From: Croceibacterium atlanticum | GTDB lineage: Bacteria; Pseudomonadota; Alphaproteobacteria; Sphingomonadales; Sphingomonadaceae | DNA: 64,000 bases | Assembly: GCF_001008165.2 (NCBI RefSeq) | Contig: NZ_CP011452.2 | Coordinates: forward strand, 2,604,001-2,668,000 | Direction: 5' to 3' | Shown here: positions 1 through 8,007 of the stretch, piece by piece | Layout of the letters: each line of letters starts with the position of its first letter | Numbering within the stretch: position 1 is the stretch's first letter | Made by a program: the position numbers and the translations under genes | Notes under the pieces: generated by a model | The model's input: only the letters and a program-made list of their open reading frames with translations | Told to the model about the DNA's origin: nothing | Database searches by the model: none

Positions 1-2
1 TC

Positions 3-401
3 GAAAGCTTCGCCCTCACGGACAAGCTCGATGAAAATTCCGCCCAGCTCCCGCTTGGCTTCAAGCAGCGCCTGTCGCTCGCCTGTGCCGTCATGCACGA
101 GCCTGACGTCCTTTTTCTCGACGAGCCGACCTCGGGTGTCGATCCGCGTACGCGCCGTGAATTCTGGGCCCATATCAACGCCATGGTCACGAACGGCGTA
201 ACCGTCATCGTGACGACACATTTTCTCGACGAAGCGGAGTATTGCGACCGCGCCGCGCTCATATATCGCGGCCAGATGATTGCTTTGGGGACTCCCGCCG
301 AACTCAAGGCGCAAGCGGCCTCCTCGACCATGCCCAACCCGACCTTTGAGGATGCATTCATCGCTCTCGTCGAAAAGAACGAAGCGGAGACCTCGCCATG
401 A
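3..401 (+). CDS. ABC transporter ATP-binding protein, C-terminal part (cut by window start)
   Basis: This is the C-terminal 132 residues of an ABC ATPase whose start lies outside the window. The frame is open from base 3. The signature loop reads LPLGFKQRLSLA (fragment residues 16-27) instead of LSGGQ, as in the YbhF/RbbA type of drug or polymer exporters. Walker B and D-loop follow as LFLDEPTSGVDP (37-48), and the switch His lies in VTTHFLDEAE (H73). The stop overlaps the ATG of the next permease by 4 nt, so it is translationally coupled to two ABC-2 permeases. It would energise export across the inner membrane. The substrate cannot be read from the sequence. Confidence 0.93.
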   Translation, partial: ESFALTDKLDENSAQLPLGFKQRLSLACAVMHEPDVLFLDEPTSGVDPRTRREFWAHINAMVTNGVTVIVTTHFLDEAEYCDRAALIYRGQMIALGTPAELKAQAASSTMPNPTFEDAFIALVEKNEAETSP

Positions 402-1516
402 GTTTTTCGCGTTTCGCCGCGATCATGCGCAAGGAAACCCGGCAGGCTATCCGGGACCCGAGCACACTCATGATTGCCGGCCTATTGCCGATCATGCTGA
501 TTTTCCTGTTCGGTTATGCGGTTTCGTTCGACCCCCGGCAGTTCTCGGTCGGCGTTGTGGTCGAACAGCCGACCGGAGAGACGGAGAGCTTTGTCGCGTC
601 GCTGCGCAACACGCGCTATTTCGAGATTGAAACAGCGCCTGTGCGAAAGGACTTCGAAACCCTCATGGCCGCGGGCGAGCTCGATGCGATCATCATCCTG
701 CCACAGGATTTCAGCGCAATTGCGCTCCGCGGAGAGGCGGCGCCGATCCAGATCCTGGTCGATGGGGGTGATCCAAACACAGCCGGACTGGTTGGCTCCT
801 ATATTGAATTGCTCGTTATCAATTGGCTCGAGCAGGAATGGCTCGATCGCGGGCAACCGCCGCTCGCGCCTCTCGTCTCGATTGAGCCGCGTGTCTGGTT
901 TAACGCCGAGATTTCGAGCCGCAACTATCTGGTCCCCGGCTCGGTGGCGATCATTCTCACCATAATCGGCGCCTTGCTCACAGCGCTTGTGGTCGCCCGC
1001 GAATGGGAGCGCGGCACAATGGAGGCCCTTCTTGCGACACCTGTCGGTCCGCTCGAACTGCTGCTGGGCAAGCTTGTGCCCTATTTCGTGCTGGGCCTCG
1101 GCTCGTTCATGCTGTCCGTGTTTGTGGCCGTGGCGTTTTTTGGTGTTCCCTTCCGCGGATCGTTTCTCGCGCTCTCGCTCGCAGCCGCACTCTTCATGCT
1201 GTGCTCGCTGGGCCAAGGACTGCTCATTTCGACGCTCACCCGCAACCAGCTTGTGGCAGCGCAGGTCGCGGTGATGCTTGCCTTTTTGCCCGCGTTCTAC
1301 TTTTCCAATTTCGTTTTTGAGCTCGACAGCATGCCACTGGCGCTCCAGCTCTTCAGCTACGCGATCCCGGCGCGCTTTCTCGTCTCTACCCTGCAGACGC
1401 AGTTTCTTGCCGGCAATGTCTGGGCGGTTCTGCTGCCCGATCTCGCTGCCCTTGCCATCTTCGCGATTGTGATCTTCGCGATCTGCGCTCTGTTCACACG
1501 CACCCGGCTCGACTGA
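398..1516 (+). CDS. ABC-2 type permease, first of a pair (YbhS/YbhR-like)
   Basis: This 372-residue membrane protein has the ABC-2 exporter layout: one N-terminal membrane segment (about 23-42), a soluble periplasmic domain of about 130 residues, then five or so membrane segments from about 178 to the end. The cytoplasmic motif AREWERGTMEALLATPV, typical of this family, contacts the ATPase. ATG overlaps the ATPase stop (ATGA). It pairs with the next permease, so the exporter is probably a heterodimer with the ATPase. In E. coli relatives a HlyD-type adaptor precedes the ATPase; here it would lie upstream of the window. Confidence 0.93.
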   Translation: MSFSRFAAIMRKETRQAIRDPSTLMIAGLLPIMLIFLFGYAVSFDPRQFSVGVVVEQPTGETESFVASLRNTRYFEIETAPVRKDFETLMAAGELDAIIILPQDFSAIALRGEAAPIQILVDGGDPNTAGLVGSYIELLVINWLEQEWLDRGQPPLAPLVSIEPRVWFNAEISSRNYLVPGSVAIILTIIGALLTALVVAREWERGTMEALLATPVGPLELLLGKLVPYFVLGLGSFMLSVFVAVAFFGVPFRGSFLALSLAAALFMLCSLGQGLLISTLTRNQLVAAQVAVMLAFLPAFYFSNFVFELDSMPLALQLFSYAIPARFLVSTLQTQFLAGNVWAVLLPDLAALAIFAIVIFAICALFTRTRLD

Positions 1517-1520
1517 GACC

Positions 1521-2627
1521 ATGTGGCAACGCATCTACGCCTTGATCGTGAAGGAGCTTCTGGCAAGCGCGCGCGATCCGCAAACCCGTTGGGTGGTGCT
1601 GTTTTCGCCGCCCTTTCTGCTCCTCATCTACGCCTTTGCAATTACGCAGGAAGTATCGGACGTCACCCTGGCGGTCTACAACCAGGACCACGGCAATGCC
1701 TCGGTCGAGCTTATCAGCCGCTTCGAGGGTGCCGAAGTATTCGATCAGATTATCCATTTGCGAGCAGGCGCGGATATCGCGCCGACAATCGACGCACGCC
1801 GTGCGACGCTGGTCATGCGCGTTGGCGAAGACTTCTCGCGGCGACTCGAGCGCGGCGAAAGTGCCGAGGTTCAGCTAATCCTCGATGGCCGCAGATCCAA
1901 CACCGCTCAGATCCTGCTGGGATACAGCAGCCGGATCGTCGAAACCTATAATCAGGAGCGGCTCGATCGACTGCGCGCGACGGCACCTGTGCGTCTTGTC
2001 CAAAGGACCTGGTTCAATCCCAATCTCGAGCCGCTCTGGTCCGCAGTGCCAGCGCTCTTTGCCGTCCTCGTAGCCGTGGTCGGTTTCATGGTGTCCGCGC
2101 TGTCGATCGCCCGCGAGCGCGAGCTCGGTACCTTCGAGCAATTGCTGGTGTCGCCGCTGCGCCCCTTCGAGATCCTGATCGGCAAAAGCGTGCCGGCTCT
2201 CCTGATTGCGCTGACGAGCGCAAGTGCGATGCTGGTTCTGGGGATGCTGTTTCTCAACGTACCGATCCGCGGTTCTCTCGCCCTGCTTTTCTTCGGAATG
2301 GTTGTCTATCTCGCTGCAATAGTCGGTATCGGCCTGTTTATCTCATCGCTCGCCAAGACCCAGCAGCAGGCGATTATCGGGCTGTTCATGTATATGGTCC
2401 CGGCTGTGCTCATTTCGGGCTATGCCACGCCGGTAGAAAACATGCCCGACTGGTTGCAGGGCCTTGCCGCCGCCACGCCGATCACCCACTTCATAGTCAT
2501 CAGCAAAGCGGTGTATCTTCGTGAAGCGCCCCTTTGGCTCTATTTCTCCCACATCTGGCCCATGGCGCTTATCGCTGCCGCGAGCCTGCTGGCGGCGACC
2601 TGGTTGTTCCGCCGCCGAACGGGTTAA
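1521..2627 (+). CDS. ABC-2 type permease, second of a pair
   Basis: This 368-residue paralogue of the preceding permease starts 4 nt after its stop. It has the same architecture: a membrane segment near residues 20-40, a periplasmic domain, then a membrane block containing ARERELGTFEQLLVSPL near the ATPase-coupling loop. It completes an ATPase plus two permeases unit. The last gene of the operon ends only 6 nt from the convergent ppk2 stop. No terminator hairpin is visible in that gap. Confidence 0.93.
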   Translation: MWQRIYALIVKELLASARDPQTRWVVLFSPPFLLLIYAFAITQEVSDVTLAVYNQDHGNASVELISRFEGAEVFDQIIHLRAGADIAPTIDARRATLVMRVGEDFSRRLERGESAEVQLILDGRRSNTAQILLGYSSRIVETYNQERLDRLRATAPVRLVQRTWFNPNLEPLWSAVPALFAVLVAVVGFMVSALSIARERELGTFEQLLVSPLRPFEILIGKSVPALLIALTSASAMLVLGMLFLNVPIRGSLALLFFGMVVYLAAIVGIGLFISSLAKTQQQAIIGLFMYMVPAVLISGYATPVENMPDWLQGLAAATPITHFIVISKAVYLREAPLWLYFSHIWPMALIAAASLLAATWLFRRRTG

Positions 2628-2633
2628 ACAGTT

Positions 2634-3410
2634 TCACGGGGCCAAGCCACCAATCCCGACTTCGGCAATCGGCAGGATGACCGAAGGGTCGGGACGCGCG
2701 AGGCGTTGATCGACCGCCTGGCACGCGATGGATTGCAGCATGTGCCGGATGATGTTGAGGCGTGCGGCGCGTTTGTCGTTGGCGCGCACTGCAATCCACG
2801 GGGCATAGGCAAAATCTGTGCGCGTCAGCATTTCGTCCCGGGCGTTGGAATAATCATTCCACTTCTCAAGCGCCGCTGCATCGATGGGGCTGATCTTCCA
2901 CTGCTTGAGCGGATCAGTGCGCCGCGCTTTGAGGCGCTTGGCTTGCTCTTTTCTATCGATGTCGAGGTAGTATTTGAGAAGCGTAGTCCCGTCGCGTGCC
3001 AGCATTTCTTCGAATTGCGCGACGTTAGAGAAGAAGTCGGCAACTTCCTCCTTGTCGGCAAATCCCATCACCCGTTCGACCCCCGCCCGGTTGTACCAAG
3101 AGCGATTGAACAGAGCGATCTCCTCATCGGCGGGCAGCTGTTCGCTGTAGCGGCGAAAATACCAACTTCGCGTGTCACGATCTGAGGGTTTGCCCAGCGC
3201 CACGACGCGAGTCTCGCGCGGACTCATATGTTCGCGCACACGCTTGATCACACCGTCCTTTCCGGCCGCATCTCTCCCTTCGAAGATGATCAGAACACGC
3301 TCGCCATGGGCGATGACCTGGCGTTGTATCTTGACCAGTTCGATCTGCAGCGCGCGCAATTGTTGCTTGTATTCGCTCTTGGATATTTTCTTCTTTTGCG
3401 AACTCGACAT
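2634..3410 (-). CDS. ppk2: polyphosphate kinase 2 (PPK2)
   Basis: The enzyme transfers phosphate between polyphosphate and nucleoside diphosphates in the cytoplasm, making ATP or GTP without respiration. The 258-residue protein has Walker A GRDAAGKDG (45-53), the lid motif RSWYFRRYSEQLP and a downstream FNRSWYNRAGVERVMGF, all diagnostic of PPK2. Length fits a one-domain PPK2. I start at the ATG at 3410, with GGAG six bases upstream; an in-frame extension to 3458 has no better signal. The N-terminus is Lys-rich (SSSQKKKISK). It stands alone, divergent from the neighbouring sigma gene. Which nucleotide it prefers cannot be judged here. Confidence 0.93.
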   Translation of the reverse strand: MSSSQKKKISKSEYKQQLRALQIELVKIQRQVIAHGERVLIIFEGRDAAGKDGVIKRVREHMSPRETRVVALGKPSDRDTRSWYFRRYSEQLPADEEIALFNRSWYNRAGVERVMGFADKEEVADFFSNVAQFEEMLARDGTTLLKYYLDIDRKEQAKRLKARRTDPLKQWKISPIDAAALEKWNDYSNARDEMLTRTDFAYAPWIAVRANDKRAARLNIIRHMLQSIACQAVDQRLARPDPSVILPIAEVGIGGLAP

Positions 3411-3546
3411 GTTGCTCTCCGGCTCTTTAGCTGCGATGAGGGGACGAGCCCCGAACATGTCGTAACGATACTACCGCCTGCGACCGTTTTACAGGAAGGG
3501 ACGGGCCCTTCTCCGGTATTGGGGCACTGGCGCTTCGGGGTTTTCC

Positions 3547-4176
3547 ATGATCGAAAATAGAGCCGATAAAGCTGACGGGTCCGAGGAGGCGTTGCGACCG
3601 ATGGATGAAGCAGTGCGCCGGGCCCTGGTGGATAGCCACGAAGATATGCTGCGTTTCCTTATCGGCCGCATGCGGGGGCGTCAGGAGGCGGAGGAAGTTC
3701 TCCAGCGTTTCATGCTTCGTGCGATCGAGCGGGCTGGGGACCTGCGGGATGTGGGTTCGGTCAAGGGATGGCTCTCCCGAGTGCTGGCGACGACGATTGC
3801 CGACTTTTACCGACAGGCTGCGCGCGGCCGTAAACACGAAACCGCCATTGATCCTCAGGAACTTGCCGAACTCGCAGAAGCGGAGGTCGTTTCTGACGCG
3901 GAGATGGAGGCTGCCGTATGCAACTGTCTCTATCGCCTCCTGCCAACGCTCAGGCCGGACTATGCCGAAGTCATCTGGCGCGCTGATTTGCTCGAGGAGC
4001 CGCGTGAAAGCATTGCCAGCGCGCTCGATACGAGTGTCAACAATATCAACGTGCGTCTTCATCGTGCGCGCGGCGCACTTCGCACGCGCCTGCTCCAGAT
4101 GTGCCGCACCTGTGTCATTCACGGTTTCCTCGATTGCGAATGCCAGCAAGAGAAGGAGCAAGCGCCCGCGCTGTAG
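3547..4176 (+). CDS. ECF-like RNA polymerase sigma factor with Cys/His-rich C-terminal tail
   Basis: This 209-residue protein has a sigma2-like region (about 30-95, with EEVLQRFMLRAIERA) and a sigma4-like helix-turn-helix ending in NNINVRLHRARGALR (about 163-180). The tail is C186-x2-C189-x2-H192-x4-C197-x-C199, a plausible metal or redox site outside the sigma domains. No anti-sigma gene is adjacent. A second sigma gene at 26664 shares the VRLHRARGA-R ending but lacks the tail. An alternative start is the ATG at 3601, which has GAGGAG about 12 nt upstream. The gene diverges from ppk2 across 136 nt. Confidence 0.85.
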   Translation: MIENRADKADGSEEALRPMDEAVRRALVDSHEDMLRFLIGRMRGRQEAEEVLQRFMLRAIERAGDLRDVGSVKGWLSRVLATTIADFYRQAARGRKHETAIDPQELAELAEAEVVSDAEMEAAVCNCLYRLLPTLRPDYAEVIWRADLLEEPRESIASALDTSVNNINVRLHRARGALRTRLLQMCRTCVIHGFLDCECQQEKEQAPAL

Positions 4177-4211
4177 ACGCGGACTGTCGGGGCCGCACTA
4201 TCTGGGCGATG

Positions 4212-4424
4212 CTAGTCTCCCTCCTTCGGCCGCGCGTCTCCTGGGCTGTATGGCTGTGTAGCTTTATCGTTTTGGCGTGGATGGCTGTCGACGCCTAAGG
4301 TCCAGGCCGGCGGGTCGCTTGCGGGAAACGTTTCGATCAAAGCTTCGTCGATCGCTCGCTCTTCCAGGCCGGAGGATCGCGTCTTTGGCTTGCATCGTGG
4401 CCGGTCCGTGGGGGCGTTCGTCAT
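4212..4424 (-). CDS. small conserved protein with FPASDPP motif
   Basis: This 70-residue hydrophilic protein carries DEALIETFPASDPPAWT. I recognise the FPASDPP motif from many short uncharacterised alphaproteobacterial proteins, but no function is known to me. It lies about 25 nt downstream of the type II GAPDH stop on the same strand, so it is probably the last gene of that operon. I use the ATG at 4424. An upstream in-frame TTG at 4445 would add seven residues but is the weaker choice. No signal peptide or membrane segment is visible, and the C-terminus is rich in Pro, Asp and Lys. Confidence 0.68.
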   Translation of the reverse strand: MTNAPTDRPRCKPKTRSSGLEERAIDEALIETFPASDPPAWTLGVDSHPRQNDKATQPYSPGDARPKEGD

Positions 4425-4448
4425 TGGCTTCGCTCTTGCCTTCAATCG

Positions 4449-5498
4449 CTACAATCTCAGCTCGTCTGCTCCGATACCAAGCGTCTTGTTTGTCAATCGC
4501 ATCGAGACCTCGGGCTGCTCCTCGCTCGACGCCAGGGCACGGATCGCATCTATCGTTTCAGGGATGACGATGGCTTGATTGTCGACCATGTAATTGTAGC
4601 ACAGTTCGGTTCCATCGACCGCGAGAATGTTGCTCCACAGGGCCACCTCGTAGAGGTCTGCATTGGGCCGCCCCTCCATCGCCATCGCCTCTTTGACGCT
4701 GTTGAGGGCCGACAGTCCGCTGTCTCCATCGATGAGCAGAATTCTTGGCGAGGCCGCAAATGCGTCGAGGACTTCCTCCTTTGTCGCCGGCCGGGTGAGC
4801 TCGACATACCAGCTGTGTAGATGAGCCAGGGTCTCAGGAACCTTGATCGCAATCGTCACCACATCGAGTTCCGGATCCACATGCCGGGCATCCGGCCCCT
4901 GATGGCTCGGGATTGTCGGCTCGGGCACGAGCGTGTTCATGATCCCCCCGAGATGGCTCTCCCAGGGGTCGGTGGCCCGGCGCATAAGTGTCCCGCGCGC
5001 TTTTTTGAGCAGGCCTGCGCGCTTCAGCGCCCCTAGGGTGCGGACAATCGACGTGGTGTTGCATGACACGACCCGTGTCGCATCGCGTCCGAATGCGCTC
5101 CCGTAGGTTGCTTCGGCGACGAATGAGTGCCCCGCCACGTCGTGCTTCTCGCCTCCCTGCACGATGAATGGCTTCCCGGCGCGGCGATAGATGTTTGCGT
5201 TCTGGGCACCGATGCCCTTGGGTGTGCAGTCGACAATGACGTCGCTTGCCGCGATGAGATCCTCTAGCGAACCCGCAACGTCGAGACCCGACTCCGGCAA
5301 GGTTTGCGAGGCCTGCGAACTGGCCGCGAACAGGCGAACGCCGCCCTTCGCGAGCATTGCGATCCGCCAATCGGCGGCGACGTCGGCGACACCGGCCAAT
5401 GCCATATCGGGTTGCAGCCTTACGGCGCCGACAACGCGGCGACCGATTACCCCTGCTCCTACGACCCCTACCGAGATCTTGTTTGGCTCCTTTGTCAT
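4449..5498 (-). CDS. archaeal-type (type II) glyceraldehyde-3-phosphate dehydrogenase
   Basis: This enzyme oxidises glyceraldehyde 3-phosphate to 1,3-bisphosphoglycerate using NAD(P). The 349-residue protein has GAGVIG (14-19) in an N-terminal Rossmann fold. The catalytic Cys sits in SCNTTS (C146) and the partner His in PSHQGPDA (H199). These motifs belong to the archaeal GAPDH family, not to bacterial GapA. ATG with GGAG about 10 nt upstream. It follows the PRPP synthase gene by 56 nt on the same strand. A type II GAPDH in a proteobacterium suggests transfer from archaea or from another bacterium that acquired it. With pfkB, aldolase and pgk elsewhere in the window it would complete a triose-phosphate branch. 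Confidence 0.92.
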   Translation of the reverse strand: MTKEPNKISVGVVGAGVIGRRVVGAVRLQPDMALAGVADVAADWRIAMLAKGGVRLFAASSQASQTLPESGLDVAGSLEDLIAASDVIVDCTPKGIGAQNANIYRRAGKPFIVQGGEKHDVAGHSFVAEATYGSAFGRDATRVVSCNTTSIVRTLGALKRAGLLKKARGTLMRRATDPWESHLGGIMNTLVPEPTIPSHQGPDARHVDPELDVVTIAIKVPETLAHLHSWYVELTRPATKEEVLDAFAASPRILLIDGDSGLSALNSVKEAMAMEGRPNADLYEVALWSNILAVDGTELCYNYMVDNQAIVIPETIDAIRALASSEEQPEVSMRLTNKTLGIGADELRL

Positions 5499-5554
5499 TG
5501 AAAATGAACTCCAGTTGGTGGTTGCGGCGCTTTCGTTACGCCGAAAGGGTGGGA

Positions 5555-6472
5555 TTAGTGGCCGGCTCCGATCAGCTCATCGTTCTGGACGCTCCATGCG
5601 CACAAAGCCTCGGCGAGTGCCGGCGAAATATCCACCGCGTTGGTTGGATGCGCGATGGCATTGACGCTGATCACGCGCTTGGCCCCGGCCTGCAGGAGCT
5701 CGTCATATGCATCGCCGGCAAAGATGGGGTGGACCACAACGCACACCGGCGGCTGTGTCCCAGCCTTCAAGAGCAGCTTGACTGTTTCGACGAGCGTTCG
5801 CGCACTAGAGGCAATATCGTCGATGATGACGGGTTGTTTGTCGTCCATATCGGGAAGGCTCCCGCCGCTGATCGCCACATCGAAGTCGCCCCAGCGTTTC
5901 TTCTCCAGAACGGCTGAAGGGATCCCTGCCCTGTCTGCGACATCGAGCACCCATTGTTCGCTCTCCTCGTCGGGCCCGATGACGAAAGCGTCCGGAATGT
6001 TGGCTTTTAGCCAATCCGCGATCGCCGGTGCTGCGGGCACGACCTTGCTCGGCACCGAATAAATCTCGTCGAGATTGTCGATGCGGTGCAGGTGGGGATC
6101 GACGGTGACGAGGAAATCGAAATAGAACGACAGCAGCCGCGAGAACGACATGGATGTGATGGCCTCGCCCGGATTGAACGCCTTGTCCTGGCGCATATAG
6201 GCTAGATACGGCGCGACGAGCGCGATGCTGCGTGCGCCCTGATCGCGCAGCGCATCCGCCGCAAAAAGCAATGGCGCGATTTTCGCATCGGGCCGATCAA
6301 GAGTGCAAAGCAGGACTACATCGCGGCCACTTACGGGTGTGGCGATCCGCAGGTAGGTTTCTCCATCGGGGAACCGGCGCGTCTCGAGTTCGCCGAGATC
6401 GGCCTCGAAACACCGGGCAAGTCCTTCGGCCATGCCCGGTGCCGCGCTAAGGGAAAAGACGACCCTGCTCAT
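5555..6472 (-). CDS. prs: ribose-phosphate pyrophosphokinase (PRPP synthase family)
   Basis: Predicted to make PRPP from ribose 5-phosphate and ATP, or to run the reverse reaction. The 305-residue protein has RRFPDGE (32-38), the ATP loop YMRQDKAFNPGE (92-103) and VDPHLHR (124-130), all typical of PRPP synthases. The PRPP/ribose-5-phosphate loop reads IIDDIASSARTL (216-227), where the family normally has a D-T/S-G-G-T type loop; the two Gly are Ala-Arg. Length and gaps resemble the shorter archaeal type. Its ATG overlaps the stop of the upstream phosphorylase gene by 4 nt, so the two are coupled. A changed substrate is possible. Confidence 0.87.
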   Translation of the reverse strand: MSRVVFSLSAAPGMAEGLARCFEADLGELETRRFPDGETYLRIATPVSGRDVVLLCTLDRPDAKIAPLLFAADALRDQGARSIALVAPYLAYMRQDKAFNPGEAITSMSFSRLLSFYFDFLVTVDPHLHRIDNLDEIYSVPSKVVPAAPAIADWLKANIPDAFVIGPDEESEQWVLDVADRAGIPSAVLEKKRWGDFDVAISGGSLPDMDDKQPVIIDDIASSARTLVETVKLLLKAGTQPPVCVVVHPIFAGDAYDELLQAGAKRVISVNAIAHPTNAVDISPALAEALCAWSVQNDELIGAGH

Positions 6473-8007
6473 TGTGCCTCCAATCTGATCATATCGCTGT
6501 TGCGCAAAGCAAAGGCGAAAGCGTAATCAAGTTCGCCCATGCTTTCGCCGTGAATGGTGAAGAGGGGCTGGCCTTGCTCAACCAAATCGCCCGACTTCAC
6601 ATGCAGAGCGATACCGGCCGTCGCGCGCTGCGGTGCGCCAGCGAGTTTGGCAGTGCGCGCAAGCAGGCGGTTGTCGAAGGTGGCTACCCGTCCTGCGCGC
6701 GCGGCGAGGAATTCGCGCGTCTGGAGCGCCCGCCCTGGCTCTTTGAAGCCGCCCTGGGCCTCGCAGATAGCAAGAAATTTGCTTTCTGCGCGCCCCTCGA
6801 CCAGCAATTGCGTCGCCCGATGGAGAGCATCGGAGCTTGGTGCGCCGCTCAATTCGAGGATGCCGGCAGCCAGCGCCAGCGCGCGAGCTTTGAGATCCTG
6901 CGGCGCGTCGTCGCGGTTGGCGAGGACCGCAAGGACATCATGTGCCTCCAGGGCCGGCCCGATCCCGCGTCCAACTGGCTGGGTCCCGTCGGTCTGGACT
7001 GTCGCGACGTGCAGTCCGCATTGCCGCGCCACGTTCTCGAGGAGCCCCGCAAGCGCATCGGCGTCCCTTGTGCTCCGAATCTTCGCGGTCGGTCCTACTG
7101 GTAGGTCAAGCAATACGTGCGTCGATCCGGCAGCAAGTTTCTTGGAAAGCACTGAAGCGACAAGTTGCGCATCGCTGTCAACATCCAGAGCCCGCTCGAT
7201 CCGAATGAGGACGTCATCAGCAGGACTGAGATTGACGCTGCCGCCCCAAACGATGCAGCCGCCCTCTCGTTCGACCACCTTCTGCATGGCCGCCAGATCG
7301 AGCGTCACGGGCGCCATGGTCTCCATCGCATCCGCAGTACCGGCCGGTGATGTGATCGCCCTGGATGACGTCTTTGGCATCGTGAGACCGGCTGCCGCGA
7401 TAATACTGACCACGATAGGTGTTGTCCGATTGCCCGGCAGTCCGCCGACGCAATGTTTATCCATCACGCGGTCGGCATTCCATTCGAGGCGGTCGCCCGC
7501 AGCGAGCATCGCTCGGGTGAGGGCAGCGGTTTCCTCTCCTTGTGCTGGCTGCGCAGCGAAAGCGGACACGAACGCGGCGATGTCGACATCCGAATACCGA
7601 CCGTCCGCGATATCGGCGATAATGTGTCCTAGACGGATCTCGTCAAGCCGGTGGCCATAGAGTTTAGCTCTAACGTGGCTGAGCGACGACAACGGATGAG
7701 GATGCCTGACTTGAAGCTCGTCGCCCTCGGCGAGAGAAAGCCGTGCCATCAGCCGGTGAGGCAGGCCCACTTCATCGTCGGCCAGGAGATCATCCGTAGC
7801 CCGGTAAAGCGTCGCCAAAAGCCTTCTTCCTTTCGCGACAAGTTCCACCCGCACGCGGGCGCGAAACCCTTCGGACCGCGCAACGGGACAATCCTCATGC
7901 ATGAAGATCATCGCTTCGCCATCGGTTTCGATCGGCAAAGCCCGCGCGCGCAACGGATGAGCAAGTGCATCCGTGGAGGAGGTGGGGGAAAGGATGGCCT
8001 CACTCAT
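6469..8007 (-). CDS. archaeal-type thymidine phosphorylase / AMP phosphorylase family protein
   Basis: This family includes archaeal AMP phosphorylase, which splits a nucleoside monophosphate with phosphate into base and ribose 1,5-bisphosphate; some bacterial members are annotated as thymidine phosphorylases. The 512-residue protein has an N-terminal barrel-like extension (1-110) typical of the archaeal form, then DKHCVGGLPGNRTTP (183-197) and SSRAITSPAGTADAME (214-229). ATG overlaps the stop of the upstream beta-CASP gene (ATGA), and its own stop overlaps the PRPP synthase start. A longer in-frame extension back to 8478 only reads through the upstream gene. No ribose-1,5-bisphosphate isomerase or RuBisCO is in the window, so the fate of the product is open. 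Confidence 0.87.
   Translation of the reverse strand: MSEAILSPTSSTDALAHPLRARALPIETDGEAMIFMHEDCPVARSEGFRARVRVELVAKGRRLLATLYRATDDLLADDEVGLPHRLMARLSLAEGDELQVRHPHPLSSLSHVRAKLYGHRLDEIRLGHIIADIADGRYSDVDIAAFVSAFAAQPAQGEETAALTRAMLAAGDRLEWNADRVMDKHCVGGLPGNRTTPIVVSIIAAAGLTMPKTSSRAITSPAGTADAMETMAPVTLDLAAMQKVVEREGGCIVWGGSVNLSPADDVLIRIERALDVDSDAQLVASVLSKKLAAGSTHVLLDLPVGPTAKIRSTRDADALAGLLENVARQCGLHVATVQTDGTQPVGRGIGPALEAHDVLAVLANRDDAPQDLKARALALAAGILELSGAPSSDALHRATQLLVEGRAESKFLAICEAQGGFKEPGRALQTREFLAARAGRVATFDNRLLARTAKLAGAPQRATAGIALHVKSGDLVEQGQPLFTIHGESMGELDYAFAFALRNSDMIRLEAQ

Noticed and set aside
482-1534. 350-residue minus-strand open frame
   Set aside because: It is the mirror of the ABC-2 permease and has an implausible charged composition.
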